Positions 1 through 11,734 of a DNA stretch of 64,000 nt are shown piece by piece. The notes below the pieces were generated by a model that saw only the letters and a list, made by a program, of their open reading frames with translations, was not told the origin of the DNA and ran no database searches. Position numbers and translations under genes: made by a program. Source of the DNA: Litoditis marina (Eukaryota; Nematoda; Chromadorea; Rhabditida; Rhabditidae); NCBI GenBank assembly GCA_964036275.1, contig OZ038434.1, positions 8,637,060 to 8,701,059 of the forward strand, in the 5' to 3' direction. Positions within the stretch are counted from its first letter, which is position 1, and every line of letters begins with the position of its first letter.

Positions 1-1627
1 ATAAGACAAACAAAATATATGTTTTTGAATTAGTCTGATGGCACAGATTTGAAAAATACCAGTTTTGAACAAATATTCTCACTTAGAGCAAAAATAGTTG
101 GTCCAGTAACATCATAAACAGCTGATTACAACGTGTCAACCTCAATCTATAATTTTGGAGATATTTGAACTTAGACCAACAAAATCAATCTTTTTAGACT
201 AATCTGATGGCACAGATTTGGAAAATACCAGTTTTGAACAAATATTTTCATTTTGAGCGAAAGTAGTTGGCCCAGTGACGTCATGGACAGCTGATTTCAA
301 TGGTACCAACCTCAATCTATAATTTTGGAGATGTTTGAACTTAGACAAACAAAATATATGTTTTTGAACTAGTCTGATGTCACAGATTTGGAAAATACCA
401 GTTTTGAACAAATATTTTCATTTTGAGCGAAAGTAGTTGGCCCAGTGACGTCATGGACAGCTGATTTCAATGGTACCAACCTCAATCTATAATTTTGGAG
501 ATGTTTGAACTTAGACAAACAAAATATATGTTTATGAACTAGTCTGATGGCACAGATTTGGAAAATACCAGTTTTGAACAAATGTTCTCACTTAGAGCAG
601 AAATAGTTGGTCCAGTAACATCATAAACAGCTGATTACAACGTGTCAACCTCATTCTATAACTTTGGAGATGTTTGAACTTAGACAAACAAAATATATGT
701 TTTTGAACTACTCTGATGGCACAGATTCGGAAAATACCAGTTTTGAACAAATATTCTCACTTAGAGCAAAAATAGTTGGTCCAGTAACATCATAAACAGC
801 TGATTACAACGTATCAACCTCAATCTATAATTTTGGAGATATTTGAACTCAGACCAACAAAATCAATCTTTTTAGACTAATCTGATGGCACAGATTTGGA
901 AAATACCAGTTTTGAACAAATATTTTCACTTTGAGCGAAAATAGTTGGTCCAGTGACGTCATGGACAGCTGATTTCAATGGTACCAACCTCAATCTATAA
1001 TTTTGGAGATGTTTGAACTTAGACAAACAAAATATATGTTTTTGAACTAGTCTGATGGCACAGATTTGGAAAATACCAGATTTGAACAAATATTTTCACT
1101 TTGAGCGAAAGTAGTTGGTGCAGTGACGTCATGGACAGCTGATTTCAATGGTACCAACCTCAATCCATAATTTTGGAGATGTTTGAAATAAGACAAACAA
1201 AATATATGTTTTTGAATTAGTCTGATGGCACAGATTTGAAAAATACCAGTTTTGAACAAATATTCTCACTTAGAGCAAAAATAGTTGGTCCAGTAACATC
1301 ATAAACAGCTGATTACAACGTGTCAACCTCAATCTATAATTTTGGAGATATTTGAACTTAGACCAACAAAATCAATCTTTTTAGACTAATCTGATGGCAC
1401 AGATTTGGAAAATACCAGTTTTGAACAAATATTTTCATTTTGAGCGAAAGTAGTTGGCCCAGTGACGTCATGGACAGCTGATTTGAATGGTACCAACCTC
1501 AATCTATAATTTTGCAGATGTTTGAACTTAGACAAACAAAATATATGTTTATGAACTAGTCTGATGGCACAGATTTGGAAAATACCAGTTTTGAACAAAT
1601 GTTCTCACTTAGAGCAAAAATAGTTGG
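1..1627. repeat. ~170-bp satellite, left block
   Basis: About 9.6 head-to-tail units of roughly 169-170 bp. Two variants alternate. One contains GTGACGTCATGGACAG and TTCAATGGTACC; the other contains GTAACATCATAAACAG and TTACAACGTGTC. The rest of the unit (CTGATGGCACAGATTTGG, AATACCAGTTTTGAAC, TAATTTTGGAGATGTTTG) is shared. The repeated ~70-codon open frames on the minus strand are by-products of this periodicity and show no sign of being genes. The block stops abruptly at 1627 and resumes at 16629 in the same register. Confidence 0.95.
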
Positions 1628-4600
1628 TCTATATTTTATAAAGCTGGTAGGGGGTTTAGCGCTGATTTATTGCCCTTGCCGTATTTCCGCGCGCGTAGCG
1701 CGCCATGCCGTACAGACTTTTTGTCAATTTTTTTTAATCTCGTATACAAATGTGCTCAGCTCGCGATTCATGTATGAATTTTGTAAAAATGTACATGCAC
1801 GCGTGCACAGTACGTCCAAACGTCGTGCACTTTCCGCCAAAAAGTGAAATTTTCGTGTTTCAGGAGTTGTAGCGGCTGGCACGTTGATTTTTATAAATTG
1901 CTGTAATAATAAAAAAGTTTGCCTAAATAGTTTCCAATCGATTGGGCAAAAAAAATTTTTTCCAAAAATTGCGCGGCGCGCGCTGCGCGTGTTTTAAAAA
2001 GGTAAACTTTTTGCAAAAAAAAATTGTTTTTTGATTTTCTCAAAAACGGCAAATGAGCTCGGGCTAAAAAGCTTACTGGGTCGTAGAACTTTTGACGGCG
2101 GTCATTCTGAAGCAAAAATTTTGGGCCCAGCCGCAACTTTGCGCGCGGCGCGCGCGCGACAAGCGCGATTTTCAGATCTCAGAGATGAAAAGTCGTGAAA
2201 ACACAAGCTCTACGGCGACAGAACCGTATTAGGCCACTGAATTCGAATCTTTAATTTTTTTTTGAGATTATTGATTTTATCGATTTTTAGGGCCCGAAAC
2301 GTGTTTTTGGCTAAATTGAGCACCGTTGCACGCTTCTACCGACCGGCGGAATGAATTTGAGGAGCTGGAATTAGTTTTAAATTGTGCGCAAAACTTGGGC
2401 GCATCTGAATAGTTGCAAATTTTGCAATTTCTGCATGCGCGCGGCGCGTAATGACGCGTAGATCAAAAAAATTTCAAAAACGGCAAAAGTCAGACTTGTC
2501 CGATTGGGCTGAAATTTGGAACATGTATAGATTCAGCCAGTCCGCATCTTTGCTGAAAATTTCAGAAAATTTCGTAAAGTTGCGCGCGCACGCTGTAACG
2601 TTGAAATTTCAAAGTAGGTCAAATTTTTTTTGACCTACATCATTTTGTTCGTCTTGTTCTGAAATGTTGCGCTGTGCAAAAAAGAAAAAAAAAAGTTGAC
2701 CAAAAATTTTTCACACTGGATTGCCGAAAGTCGTATTTTGATAGTGATTACGCGCCGGCGCGCACCGCGCGCTTTTGAGTTTTTCCTTGAATTCATTGTT
2801 GAATCGAATAGAGATTTTCCCAAGGAATTCGAAAATGTACGCCTCATTCCATGAAAATGATTTTAAACCATGTTTCTACTGGTTTTCCTGAAAAATTAAA
2901 AAAATTTCAATTTTGGCGGTTTTGATCTACCTGTGAGGTCGTAAGTTGACCTTTGATTGCAGTTTTTCGATAGAATGTAGAAAATTCCACTGCGATCAGT
3001 TTGACATCTCACACTCATTAGTCGGTTCACACAAAACTGAACAAGAGCCGTCAGAAGGTCGATTTTGGACATTGACTTTTCCAACCAGCCATCTGGCAGC
3101 CTAATGATCTACATGGACAAGTAGAGCTTGAAGAGTAGATCATTTTCGTGAAAAAAACTTTTTCATATCTTCAACAATGAGCTAGCAAGAGGTCAACGCG
3201 CGCCGCGACCTCCGGGGCCCGACCATATACCAGCGAGCTGACCCTCCGGTGCCGGAAACAGGATAGCACAGCGATTGCGTGTTTGATTGCAGTCTGAGGA
3301 CGCGGGTTCGATCCCGCCTGAAGACAGTAGTCAAGCGCCAGTTTTGCAAAAGTTTCTCTTTTTTTGCACCATTATTTTATGATTATATGTACAAAAGTGA
3401 ACTTCTTAGTAAAGTTTACAAGTTTCTAATGTTATCTACAACTTTTTTTCCAAGAAAATTCAAATTCTGGCCAAATTCGGAGGTTTGGCCTCTGGTTTGG
3501 AGGGAATTTCAAGGGAATGATCTGAAAATAAGGTGATTATAGGGTAACACGATGCGCTGAACATTTTTAGACTAATTTTAGGACACGTGCTATCACGTGA
3601 AACACGTGAAATGCTTTTTTGTGGGCCGAAACTGACAATTTTTTGAAGCTTGAATTAGAAGTGGCGTTGTTGGTGGACGGCCGTGTGGGTTTATGGGTGG
3701 GGATATGTGAATGAAAGTTGTTTCTCCCCCTAGGTAATTTCACGGGCTTTCTAATAATGTATTGTGTAAAAAATTCCGTTCACACAATTTTTCACAAAAA
3801 GTTGTAAACCAAAGTTGGCGGGGTCAAATTCACTGCAGACGAAATTTTGAGCCGGGGTCAACTAGTAAACTAGTTCAAAATGATGGTAGGGGCCTGAAAG
3901 TTGGTGACCTAGTATCTGAAGTATTTATAAACATATTCTGGAAGTTTTGTGACGATATCTTCTAAACTGTCAAAAAAGTGTGGTTTTTAAGCAACGGTTT
4001 TGGTACTTTTTGGGGGTGGCTAAACTTGAAAAACTATCCAAACCCAACGTTTTGATGCGGAAACTATTAGAATAAGGTTTTCAACTACGGCGATTCTGAA
4101 TAAAAACACTAAAATGTCACTGGGTGGTCGTAGTTACACGTAAACGTGGCTGGCTGGCTCGAAGGGTGGCACCAAAGTAAAAGGTGTCAGTTATCGGACC
4201 AGCTCAACATCATTTTCAGAACTCGAGGTATAGTTTTTCAGAATCAGCGTCAAATTCTGGAACGAATAACTGTTGCGTCGAACAATTTACACGTATTTCA
4301 CGTTTTTCTCAACTTCGGCCCAGAATCTCAAAATGTGGATTTTTGTCATTTTGAGGCATCTCGTTGGGAGGTTCAAAACAAACGGAAATGGCTGCAACTT
4401 GTAACACGTATAGATATGGCCAAAAATAACGCACTATGAAAAAATAAACTTCATATCACAAAAATTGATCAAGATATACAAGTCGAAAATATCGATTTTT
4501 TCACTTTCTGATGGTTGGTATGGGATGAAAACGGGAAAAAAATATGTTTTCCTAAAACATCATAAAATAGTGTAATCAACCACGTAGATTCCGAATATCA

Positions 4601-5003
4601 ATGTTTGAATGCCAAAAAATTCAGTTTACACGTGTCAAATGGGAAAGATGTGCGCTCTCCTCTCTATAAAGCTGGTAAGGGGGTTTCGTTGGTTTTTTGA
4701 CGTGACTGTCTTTAGATGAACCCCGCGAGCGTGGTTGTGAACGGATTTCTCTCATTTTTACCACAAATGTTGTAAACAGCTGTGGCTACCAGAACACGTT
4801 CAAGTTTTGTCAACACCTTCATTGCGGCTGCCTCAATAATCGATAATGACGTGCGCTGCGCGCACGCTCATTAGGCGCGGCGGGCGCGCCGGCGGCACTA
4901 AATTGACTATAACTTGGCTCAAAATGGTCCGATTTTGAAAAACTTTTTTTAAATAAAAAAGGGGAACCGTGGTGAATAGTTTACAAAAATCATTTATCGC
5001 TAG
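1628..5003 (+). mobile_element. Helitron-like non-autonomous unit, copy 1
   Basis: This 3,376-bp unit begins TCTATATTTTATAAAGC and ends TTTATCGCTAG. It is the first of three tandem copies. It is rich in GCGCGC-type palindromic words and has no credible coding frame and no Rep/helicase gene. Its last ~341 bp (4663-5003) begin with a variant of the unit's own start (TCTATAAAGCTGG) and end in the same CTAG, so the unit looks composite. The 5'-TC and CTAG-3' ends followed by T, with no target duplication, follow the Helitron rule. I see no canonical hairpin just before the 3' end, so the family assignment is an inference. A plain large-unit tandem repeat is the alternative. Confidence 0.65.
3264..3315 (+). 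other. tRNA-like segment in copy 1
   Basis: A-box-like TAGCACAGCGATTGCG is followed about 40 bp on by B-box GGTTCGATCCC, which is flanked by GCGG/CCGC able to pair as a T-stem. The acceptor and anticodon arms do not fold convincingly, so this is a tRNA-derived or pol III-promoter-like remnant, not a tRNA gene. Confidence 0.5.
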
Positions 5004-8000
5004 TCTATATTTTATAAAGCTGGCAGGGGGTTTGCGTTGATCCAGCGGCCCTACTCGTATTTCCGCGCGCGTAGCGCGCCATGCCGTATAGACTTTTTCG
5101 TCATTTAAAAAAATTAAATGAAGGAAATTGGTCAGCTCGCGATTCGTGTAAAAAAATTAAAAAATTATTCACGCGCGCGTGCGCGCGACGCGCAAACGTC
5201 GCGCACTGACCGACAAAATGTCAAATTTTCGTGTTTCAGGAGTTGTAGCGGCTGGCACGTTGATTTTTACAAATTGCTGTAATAATAAAAAAGTTTGCCC
5301 AAATAGTTTACAATCGATTGGGCGAAACAATTTTTTTTCGAATTTCGCGCGGCGCGCGCTGCGCGTGTTTTAAAAAGGTAAACTTTTTGCAAAAAAAACT
5401 TGTTTTTTGATTTTCTCAAAAACGGCGAATGAGCTCGGGCTAAAAAGTATACTGGGTCGTAGAACTATTGACGGCGGTCATTCTGAAGCAAAAATTTTGG
5501 GTCCAGCCGCAACTTTGCGCGCGGCGCGCGCGCGACAAGCGCGATTTTCAGATCTCAAAGATGAAGAGTCGTGAAAACACAAGCTTTACGGCGACAGAAC
5601 CGTATTAGGCCACTAAATTCGAATCTTTTAAAAAAAATTCAAAAAAAGCAATTTATCGATTTTTAGGGCCCGAAACGTGTTTTTGGCTAAATTGAGCCCC
5701 GTCGCACGCTTCTACCAACCGGCGGAATAACTTTGAGGAGCTAAAATTGGTTTTAAATTATGCGCAAAACTTGGGCGCATCTGACTAGTTGCAAATTTTG
5801 CAATTTCTGCTTGCGCGCGGCGCGTAATGACGCGTAGATCAAAAAAAATTCGAAAACGGCAAAAGTCAGACTTGTCCGATTGGGCTGAAATTTGAAACAT
5901 GTATAGATTCGGCCAGTCCGCATCTTTGCTGAAATTTTCGAAAAATTTCGTAAAGTTGCGCGCGCACGCTGTAACGTTGAAATTTCAAAGTAGGTCAAAT
6001 TTTTTTTGACCTACATCATTTTGTTTGTCTTGTTTTGAAATGTTGCGCTGTGCAAAAAAGAAAAAAAAAGTTGACCAAAAATTTTTCACACTGGCTCGCC
6101 GAAAGTCGTGTTTTGATAGTGATTACGCGCTGGCGCGCACCGCGCGCTTTTGAGTTTTTTCTCTGTTTTAAAAATGAATCGCATAGAGATTTTTCCAGGG
6201 AATTCGGTAATGTACGACTCATTCCATGAAAATGATTTTAAACCATGTTTCTACTGATTTTCCTGAAAAGTTGAAAAATTTTCAATTTTTGCGGTTTTGA
6301 TCCACCTGTGAGGTCGTAAGTTGATCTTTGATCATAGTTTTTTCACAAAATGTAGAGAATTTTACTACGGTCAGTTCGACACCTCACACTCATCAGTCGG
6401 TCCACACAAAACTTTACAAGAGCCGTCAGAAGGTCGATTTTGAACATTGACTTTTTGAAACAGCCATCTGGCGGCTTAATGATCTACATGACCAGGTAGA
6501 GCTTGAAGAGTAGATCATTTTCGTAAAAAAAACTTTCTCCTATCTACAACAATGAGCTAGCAAGAGGTCAACGCGCGCCGCGACCCCCGGGGCCCGACCA
6601 TATACCAGCGAGCTGACCCTCCGGTGCCGGAAACAGGATAGCACAGCGATTGCGTGTTTGATTGCAGTCTGAGGACGCGGGTTCGATCCCGCCCGAAGAC
6701 AGTAGTCAAGCGCCGGTTTTGCAAAAGTTTCTCATTTTTTGCACTATTATTTTATGATTATATGTACAAAAGTGAGCTTCTTAGTAAAGTTTACAAGTTT
6801 CTAATGTTATCTACAACTTTTTTTTTCAAGAAAATTCAAATTCCGGCCAAATTCGGAGGTTTGGCCTCTGGTTTGAAGGGTAGATGAGACGAATGATCTG
6901 AAAATGGAGTGATTATAGGGTAACTCGATGCGCTGAACATGTCTAGATTAATTTCAGAACACGTGCTATCACGTGAAACACGTGAGATGCATTCTTGTGG
7001 GCCGAAACCGACATTTTTTTGAAGCCTGAATTAGAAGTCGCTTTGGTGGTGGACGGCCGTGTGGGTTTATGGGTGGGGATATGTGAGTGAAAGTTGTTTA
7101 TCCCCCTAGAAAACTTCACGGGCTTTCTAATGATGTATTGTGTGAAAAATTTCGTTCACCCAATTTTTCACAAAAAGTTGTAAACCAAAATCTGCGAGGT
7201 CAAATTCGCTGAAGACGAAATTTTGAGCCGGGGTCAACTAGTAAACTAGTTCAAAATGAAGGTAGAGGTCTAAAAATTGGTAACCTAGTATCTGGAGTAT
7301 CTATGAACATATTCTGGAAGTTTTGTGATGATATCTTCAAAACTGCCAAAAAAGTGTGGTTTTTAAGCAACGGTTTTGGTACTTTTTGGAGGTGGCTAAA
7401 CTTGAAAAACTTTTGAAATACAATGTTTTGATGCGGAAACTAATAGTATAGGGTTTTCAACTATGGCAAATCCAACTATACTCATTAAAATGTTACTGGG
7501 TGGCTGCAATTACACGTAAACGTGGCTGGCTGTCTCAAAGGGTGGCACCAAAGTGGTGGGTGTCAGTTATCGGACCAGCTGAAAATCATTTTTAGAACTC
7601 GAGACATGGGTTTTCGGAATCAGCTTCAAATTCTTAAACGAATGAGTGTTTTGCTGAACACTTTTCACGTATTTCACGTTTTTCTCAACTTCAGCCGAGA
7701 ATCTCAAAATGTGGATTTTCGTCATTTTGAGACATCTCGTTGGGAGGTTCAAAACCGACGGAAATGGCCGAAAATTGCAACACTTAGAGAAATGCATAAG
7801 ATTAGTGTTGTCTGTGAAAATAAAGTTCATATCACGAATAGTGATCGAGATATGCAAGTCGAAAAAATCGATGTTTTCACTTTCTGATGGTTGGTATGGG
7901 GTGAAAATCGGAAAAAAAATTATTTTTCCCAAAACATCATAAAATAGTGTAATCAACCATGTAGAATCCGAATATCAATGTTAAATTGCCTGAATATGTT

Positions 8001-8375
8001 TTTTAACGTCTTAAATGGGAATTATGAGCGCTCTCTGTATATAAAGCTGGAGAGGTGTTTTCGCCGGTTTTTTCGGAACGAGTGTCTTTACATGAACTCT
8101 GTGAGCGTGGTTCTTAACGGATTTCTCTCATTTTTGCCACAAATGTTGTAAACAGCTGTGGCTACCAGAAAACACCTGAATTTTGTCAATAGCTCCATTA
8201 CGGCTGCCGCAATAATCAATAATGACGTGCCGCACGCCCATTAGGCGCGGCGGGCGCCGCCGGCGGCACTAAAACACCCATAACTTGGCTCAAAATGGTC
8301 GGATTTTGAAAAACTTTTTTTTAAATAAAAAAGGGGAACCGTGGTGAATAGTTTACAAAAATCATTTATCGCTAG
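5004..8375 (+). mobile_element. Helitron-like non-autonomous unit, copy 2
   Basis: This 3,372-bp copy is joined directly to copy 1 (CTAG/TCTATATTTT). By eye it matches copies 1 and 3 along its whole length, with scattered substitutions and small indels. It has the same landmarks in the same order: start motif, GCGCGCGGCGCGCG block, the TTTTTTTTGACCTACATC palindrome, tRNA-like segment, GGACGGCCGTGTGGG segment and a 3' sub-unit (from about 8034). It contains no coding potential. Confidence 0.65.
6639..6690 (+). other. tRNA-like segment in copy 2
   Basis: The A- and B-box-like words and their spacing are preserved from the copy-1 segment (TAGCACAGCG ... GGTTCGATCCC). The adjoining sequence (GACCCTCCGGTGCCGG upstream) is also nearly unchanged. 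Confidence 0.5.
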
Positions 8376-10010
8376 TCTATATTTTATAAAGGCGGACGGG
8401 GGTTTTGACATGATTTTTCACCCTTGCTGTATTTCCGCGCGCGTAGCGCGCCATGCCGTATAGACTTTTTGTTCATTTTAAAAATTCCTGTATATAAATA
8501 TCGTCATGTCGCGATTCATGTATGAATTTTGTGAAAATGTACATGCACGCGTGCACAGTACGTCCAAACGTTGTGCACTTTCCGCCAAAAATTTAAATTT
8601 TCGTGTTTCAGGAGTTGTAGTGGCTGGCATGTTGATTTTTACGAATCGCTGTAATAATAAAAAAGTTTGCCTAAATAGTTTCCAATCGATTGAGCAATGA
8701 ATTTTTTTTTCTAATTCTGCGCGGCGCGCGCTGCGCGTGTTTTAAAAAGGTAAACTTTTTGCAAAAAAAACTTGTTTTTTGATTTTCTCAAAAACAGCGA
8801 ATGAGCTCGTGCTATAAAGTATACTGGGTCGTAGAACTTTTGACGGCGGTCATTCTGAAGCAAAAATTTTGGGTGCAGCCGCAACTTTGCGCGCGGCGCG
8901 CGCGCGACAAGCCCGATTTTCAGATCTCAGAGATGAAAAGTCGTGAAAACACAAGCTCTACGGCGACAGAACCGTATTAGGCCACTTAATTCGAATCTTT
9001 AAGAAAATTTCGAGATTATTGATTTTATCGATTTTTAGGGCCCGAAACGTGTTTTTGGCGAAATTGAGCCCCGTTGCACGCTTCTAGCAACCGGCGGAAT
9101 GAATTTGAGGAGCTAAAATTGGTTTCAAATTGTGCGCAAAACTTGGGCGCATCTGAATAGTTGCAAATTTTGCAATTTCTGCATGCGCGCGGCGCGTAAT
9201 GACGCGTAGATCAAAAAATTGTCAAAAACGGCAAAAGTCAGACTTGTCCGATTGGGCTGAAATTTGGAACATGTATAGATTAAGCCAGTCCGCATCTTTG
9301 CTGAAATTTTCGAAAAATTTCGTAAAGTTGCGCGCGCACGCTGTAACGTTGAAATTTCAAAGTAGGTCAAATTTTTTTTGACCTACATCATTTTGTTCGT
9401 CTTGTTTTGAAATGTTGCGCTGTGCAAAAAAGAAAAAAAAAGTTGACCAAAAATTTTTCACACTGGCTTGCCGAAAGTCGTGTTTTGATAGTGATTACGC
9501 GCCGGCGCGCACCACGCGCTTTTGTGTTTTTTCTCTAACTCATTACTGAATCGAATAGAGATTTTCATGAGGAATTCGGTAATGTACGATTCATTCCATG
9601 AAAATGATTTTAAACCATGTTTCTACTGGTTTGCCTGAGAAGTTGAATTTTTTTTAATTTTGGCGGTTTTGATCCACCTGTGAGGTCGTAAGTTGACCTT
9701 TGATCATAGTTTTTTCACAAAATGTGGAGAATTTTACTACGGTCAGTTTGACATCTCACAATCATCAGTCGGTTCACACAAAACTGAACAAGAGCCGTCA
9801 GAAGGTCGATTTTGGACATTGACTTTTTCAACCAGCCATCTGGCAGCCTAATGATCTACATGGACAGGTAGAGCTTGAAGAGTAGATCATTTTCGTGAAA
9901 AAAACTTTCTCCTATCTTCAACAATGAGCTAGCAAGAGGTCAACGCGCGCCGCGACCTCCGGGGCCCGACCATATACCAGCGAGCTGACCCTCCGGTGCC
10001 GGAAACAGGA

Positions 10011-10062
10011 TAGCACAGCGATTGCGTGTTTGATTGCAGTCTGAGGACGCGGGTTCGATCCC
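10011..10062 (+). other. tRNA-like segment in copy 3
   Basis: Third occurrence of the TAGCACAGCG / GGTTCGATCCC pair. Both boxes are identical to the other two copies, while the surrounding sequence has drifted more. Confidence 0.5.
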
Positions 10063-11734
10063 GCCTGAAGACAGTAGTCAAGCGCCGGTTTTGCAAAATA
10101 TTCTCATTTTTTGCATTACTATTTTATGATTATATGTACAAAAGTGAACTTCTTAGTTAAGTTTACAAGTTTCTAATGTTATCTACAACTTTTTTTTTAA
10201 GAAAATTCAAATTCTGGCCAAATTCGGAGGTTTGGCCTCTGGTTTGGAGGGAATTTCAAGGGAATGATCTGAAAATGAGGTGATTATAGGGTAACACGAT
10301 GCGCTGAACATTTTTAGACTAATTTCAGGACACGTACTATGACGTGAAACACGTGAAATACTTTTTTGTGGGCCGAAACTGACAATTTTTTGAAGCTGAA
10401 ATAGAAGTTTCATTGGTGGTGGACGGCCGTGTGGGTTTATGGGTGGGGATATGTGAGTGAAAGTTGTTTCTCCCCCTAGAAAACTTCACGGGCTTTCTAA
10501 TGATGTATTGTGTGAAAAATTTCGTTCACCCAATTTTTCACAAAAAGTTGTAAACCAAAATCTGCGAGGTCAAATTCACTGATGACGAAATTTAGAGCCG
10601 GGTCAACTAGTAAACTAGTCCAAAATGATGGTAGGGGGCTGAAAGTTGGTAACCTGGTATCTGAGGTATCTATGGACCTACTCTGAAAGGTGTGTGATGA
10701 TATCTTCAAAATTGCCAAAAAACTGTGATTTATAAGCAACGGTTTTGGCACTTTTTGGGGGTGGCTAAACTGGAAAAACTGTCCAAACACAATGTTTTGA
10801 TGCGGAAACTACTAGAATGAAGTTTTCAACTATGGCGATTTCAAATATAAACACTAAAATGTCACTGGGTGGTTGTAATTACACGTAAACGTGGCAGGCT
10901 GGCTCAAAGGGTGGCACCAAAGTAAACGGTGTCAGCTATCGGACCAGCTCAACATCATTTTCAGAACTCGAAGAATAGTTTTTCGGAATCAGCGCTAAAT
11001 TCTGAAACGACTAATTGTTGAGTTTAACGATTTCCACGTATTTCACGTTTTTCTCAACTTCGGCCCAGAATCTAAAAATGTGGATTTTTGTCATTTTGAG
11101 GCATCTCGTTGGAAGGTTAAAAATAGACAGAAAGTTCTGAAATTTGGAACATGTGTAGGTAAGAGCAAGGCTAGTGCACACTGAGAAAATAATGTTCTTA
11201 TCACGAAAATTGATAGAGATATACAAGTCGAAAATATAGTTTTTTTCACTTTCTGATGGTTGGTGTGGGGTGAAAATGGGAAAAACATATTTTTTTCTTA
11301 AACATCATAAAACAGTGTAATCAACCACGTAGATTCCGAATATCAATGTCAGAATGCCAAAAAAGTCAGTTTACACGTGTGAAATGGGAAAGATGTGCGC
11401 TCTCCTCTCTATAAAGCTGGTATGGGGGTTTCGTTGGTTTTTTCGGAAGGGGTGTCTTTACATGCACCTTGTTAGCGCAGTTGTGAACGGATTTGTCTGA
11501 TTTTTGCAACAAATGTTGCGCAAAGCTGTGACTACAAAAGAACGTTTGAATATTGTCAATATCTAAATTGCGCGGCGCGCAGCGACGCGATTTCTCGGGC
11601 GCAAGCCAGCCATAATCCTGGAAAAGCGCATTTCACTTGTGATACTGGCTCGTTTGCATTATTTTCACTAGGCAAAAAGGCTTAGGCTTAGGCCAACCAT
11701 GTTTCCTAGAAGAGCTCGTTTCACAACACTCATT

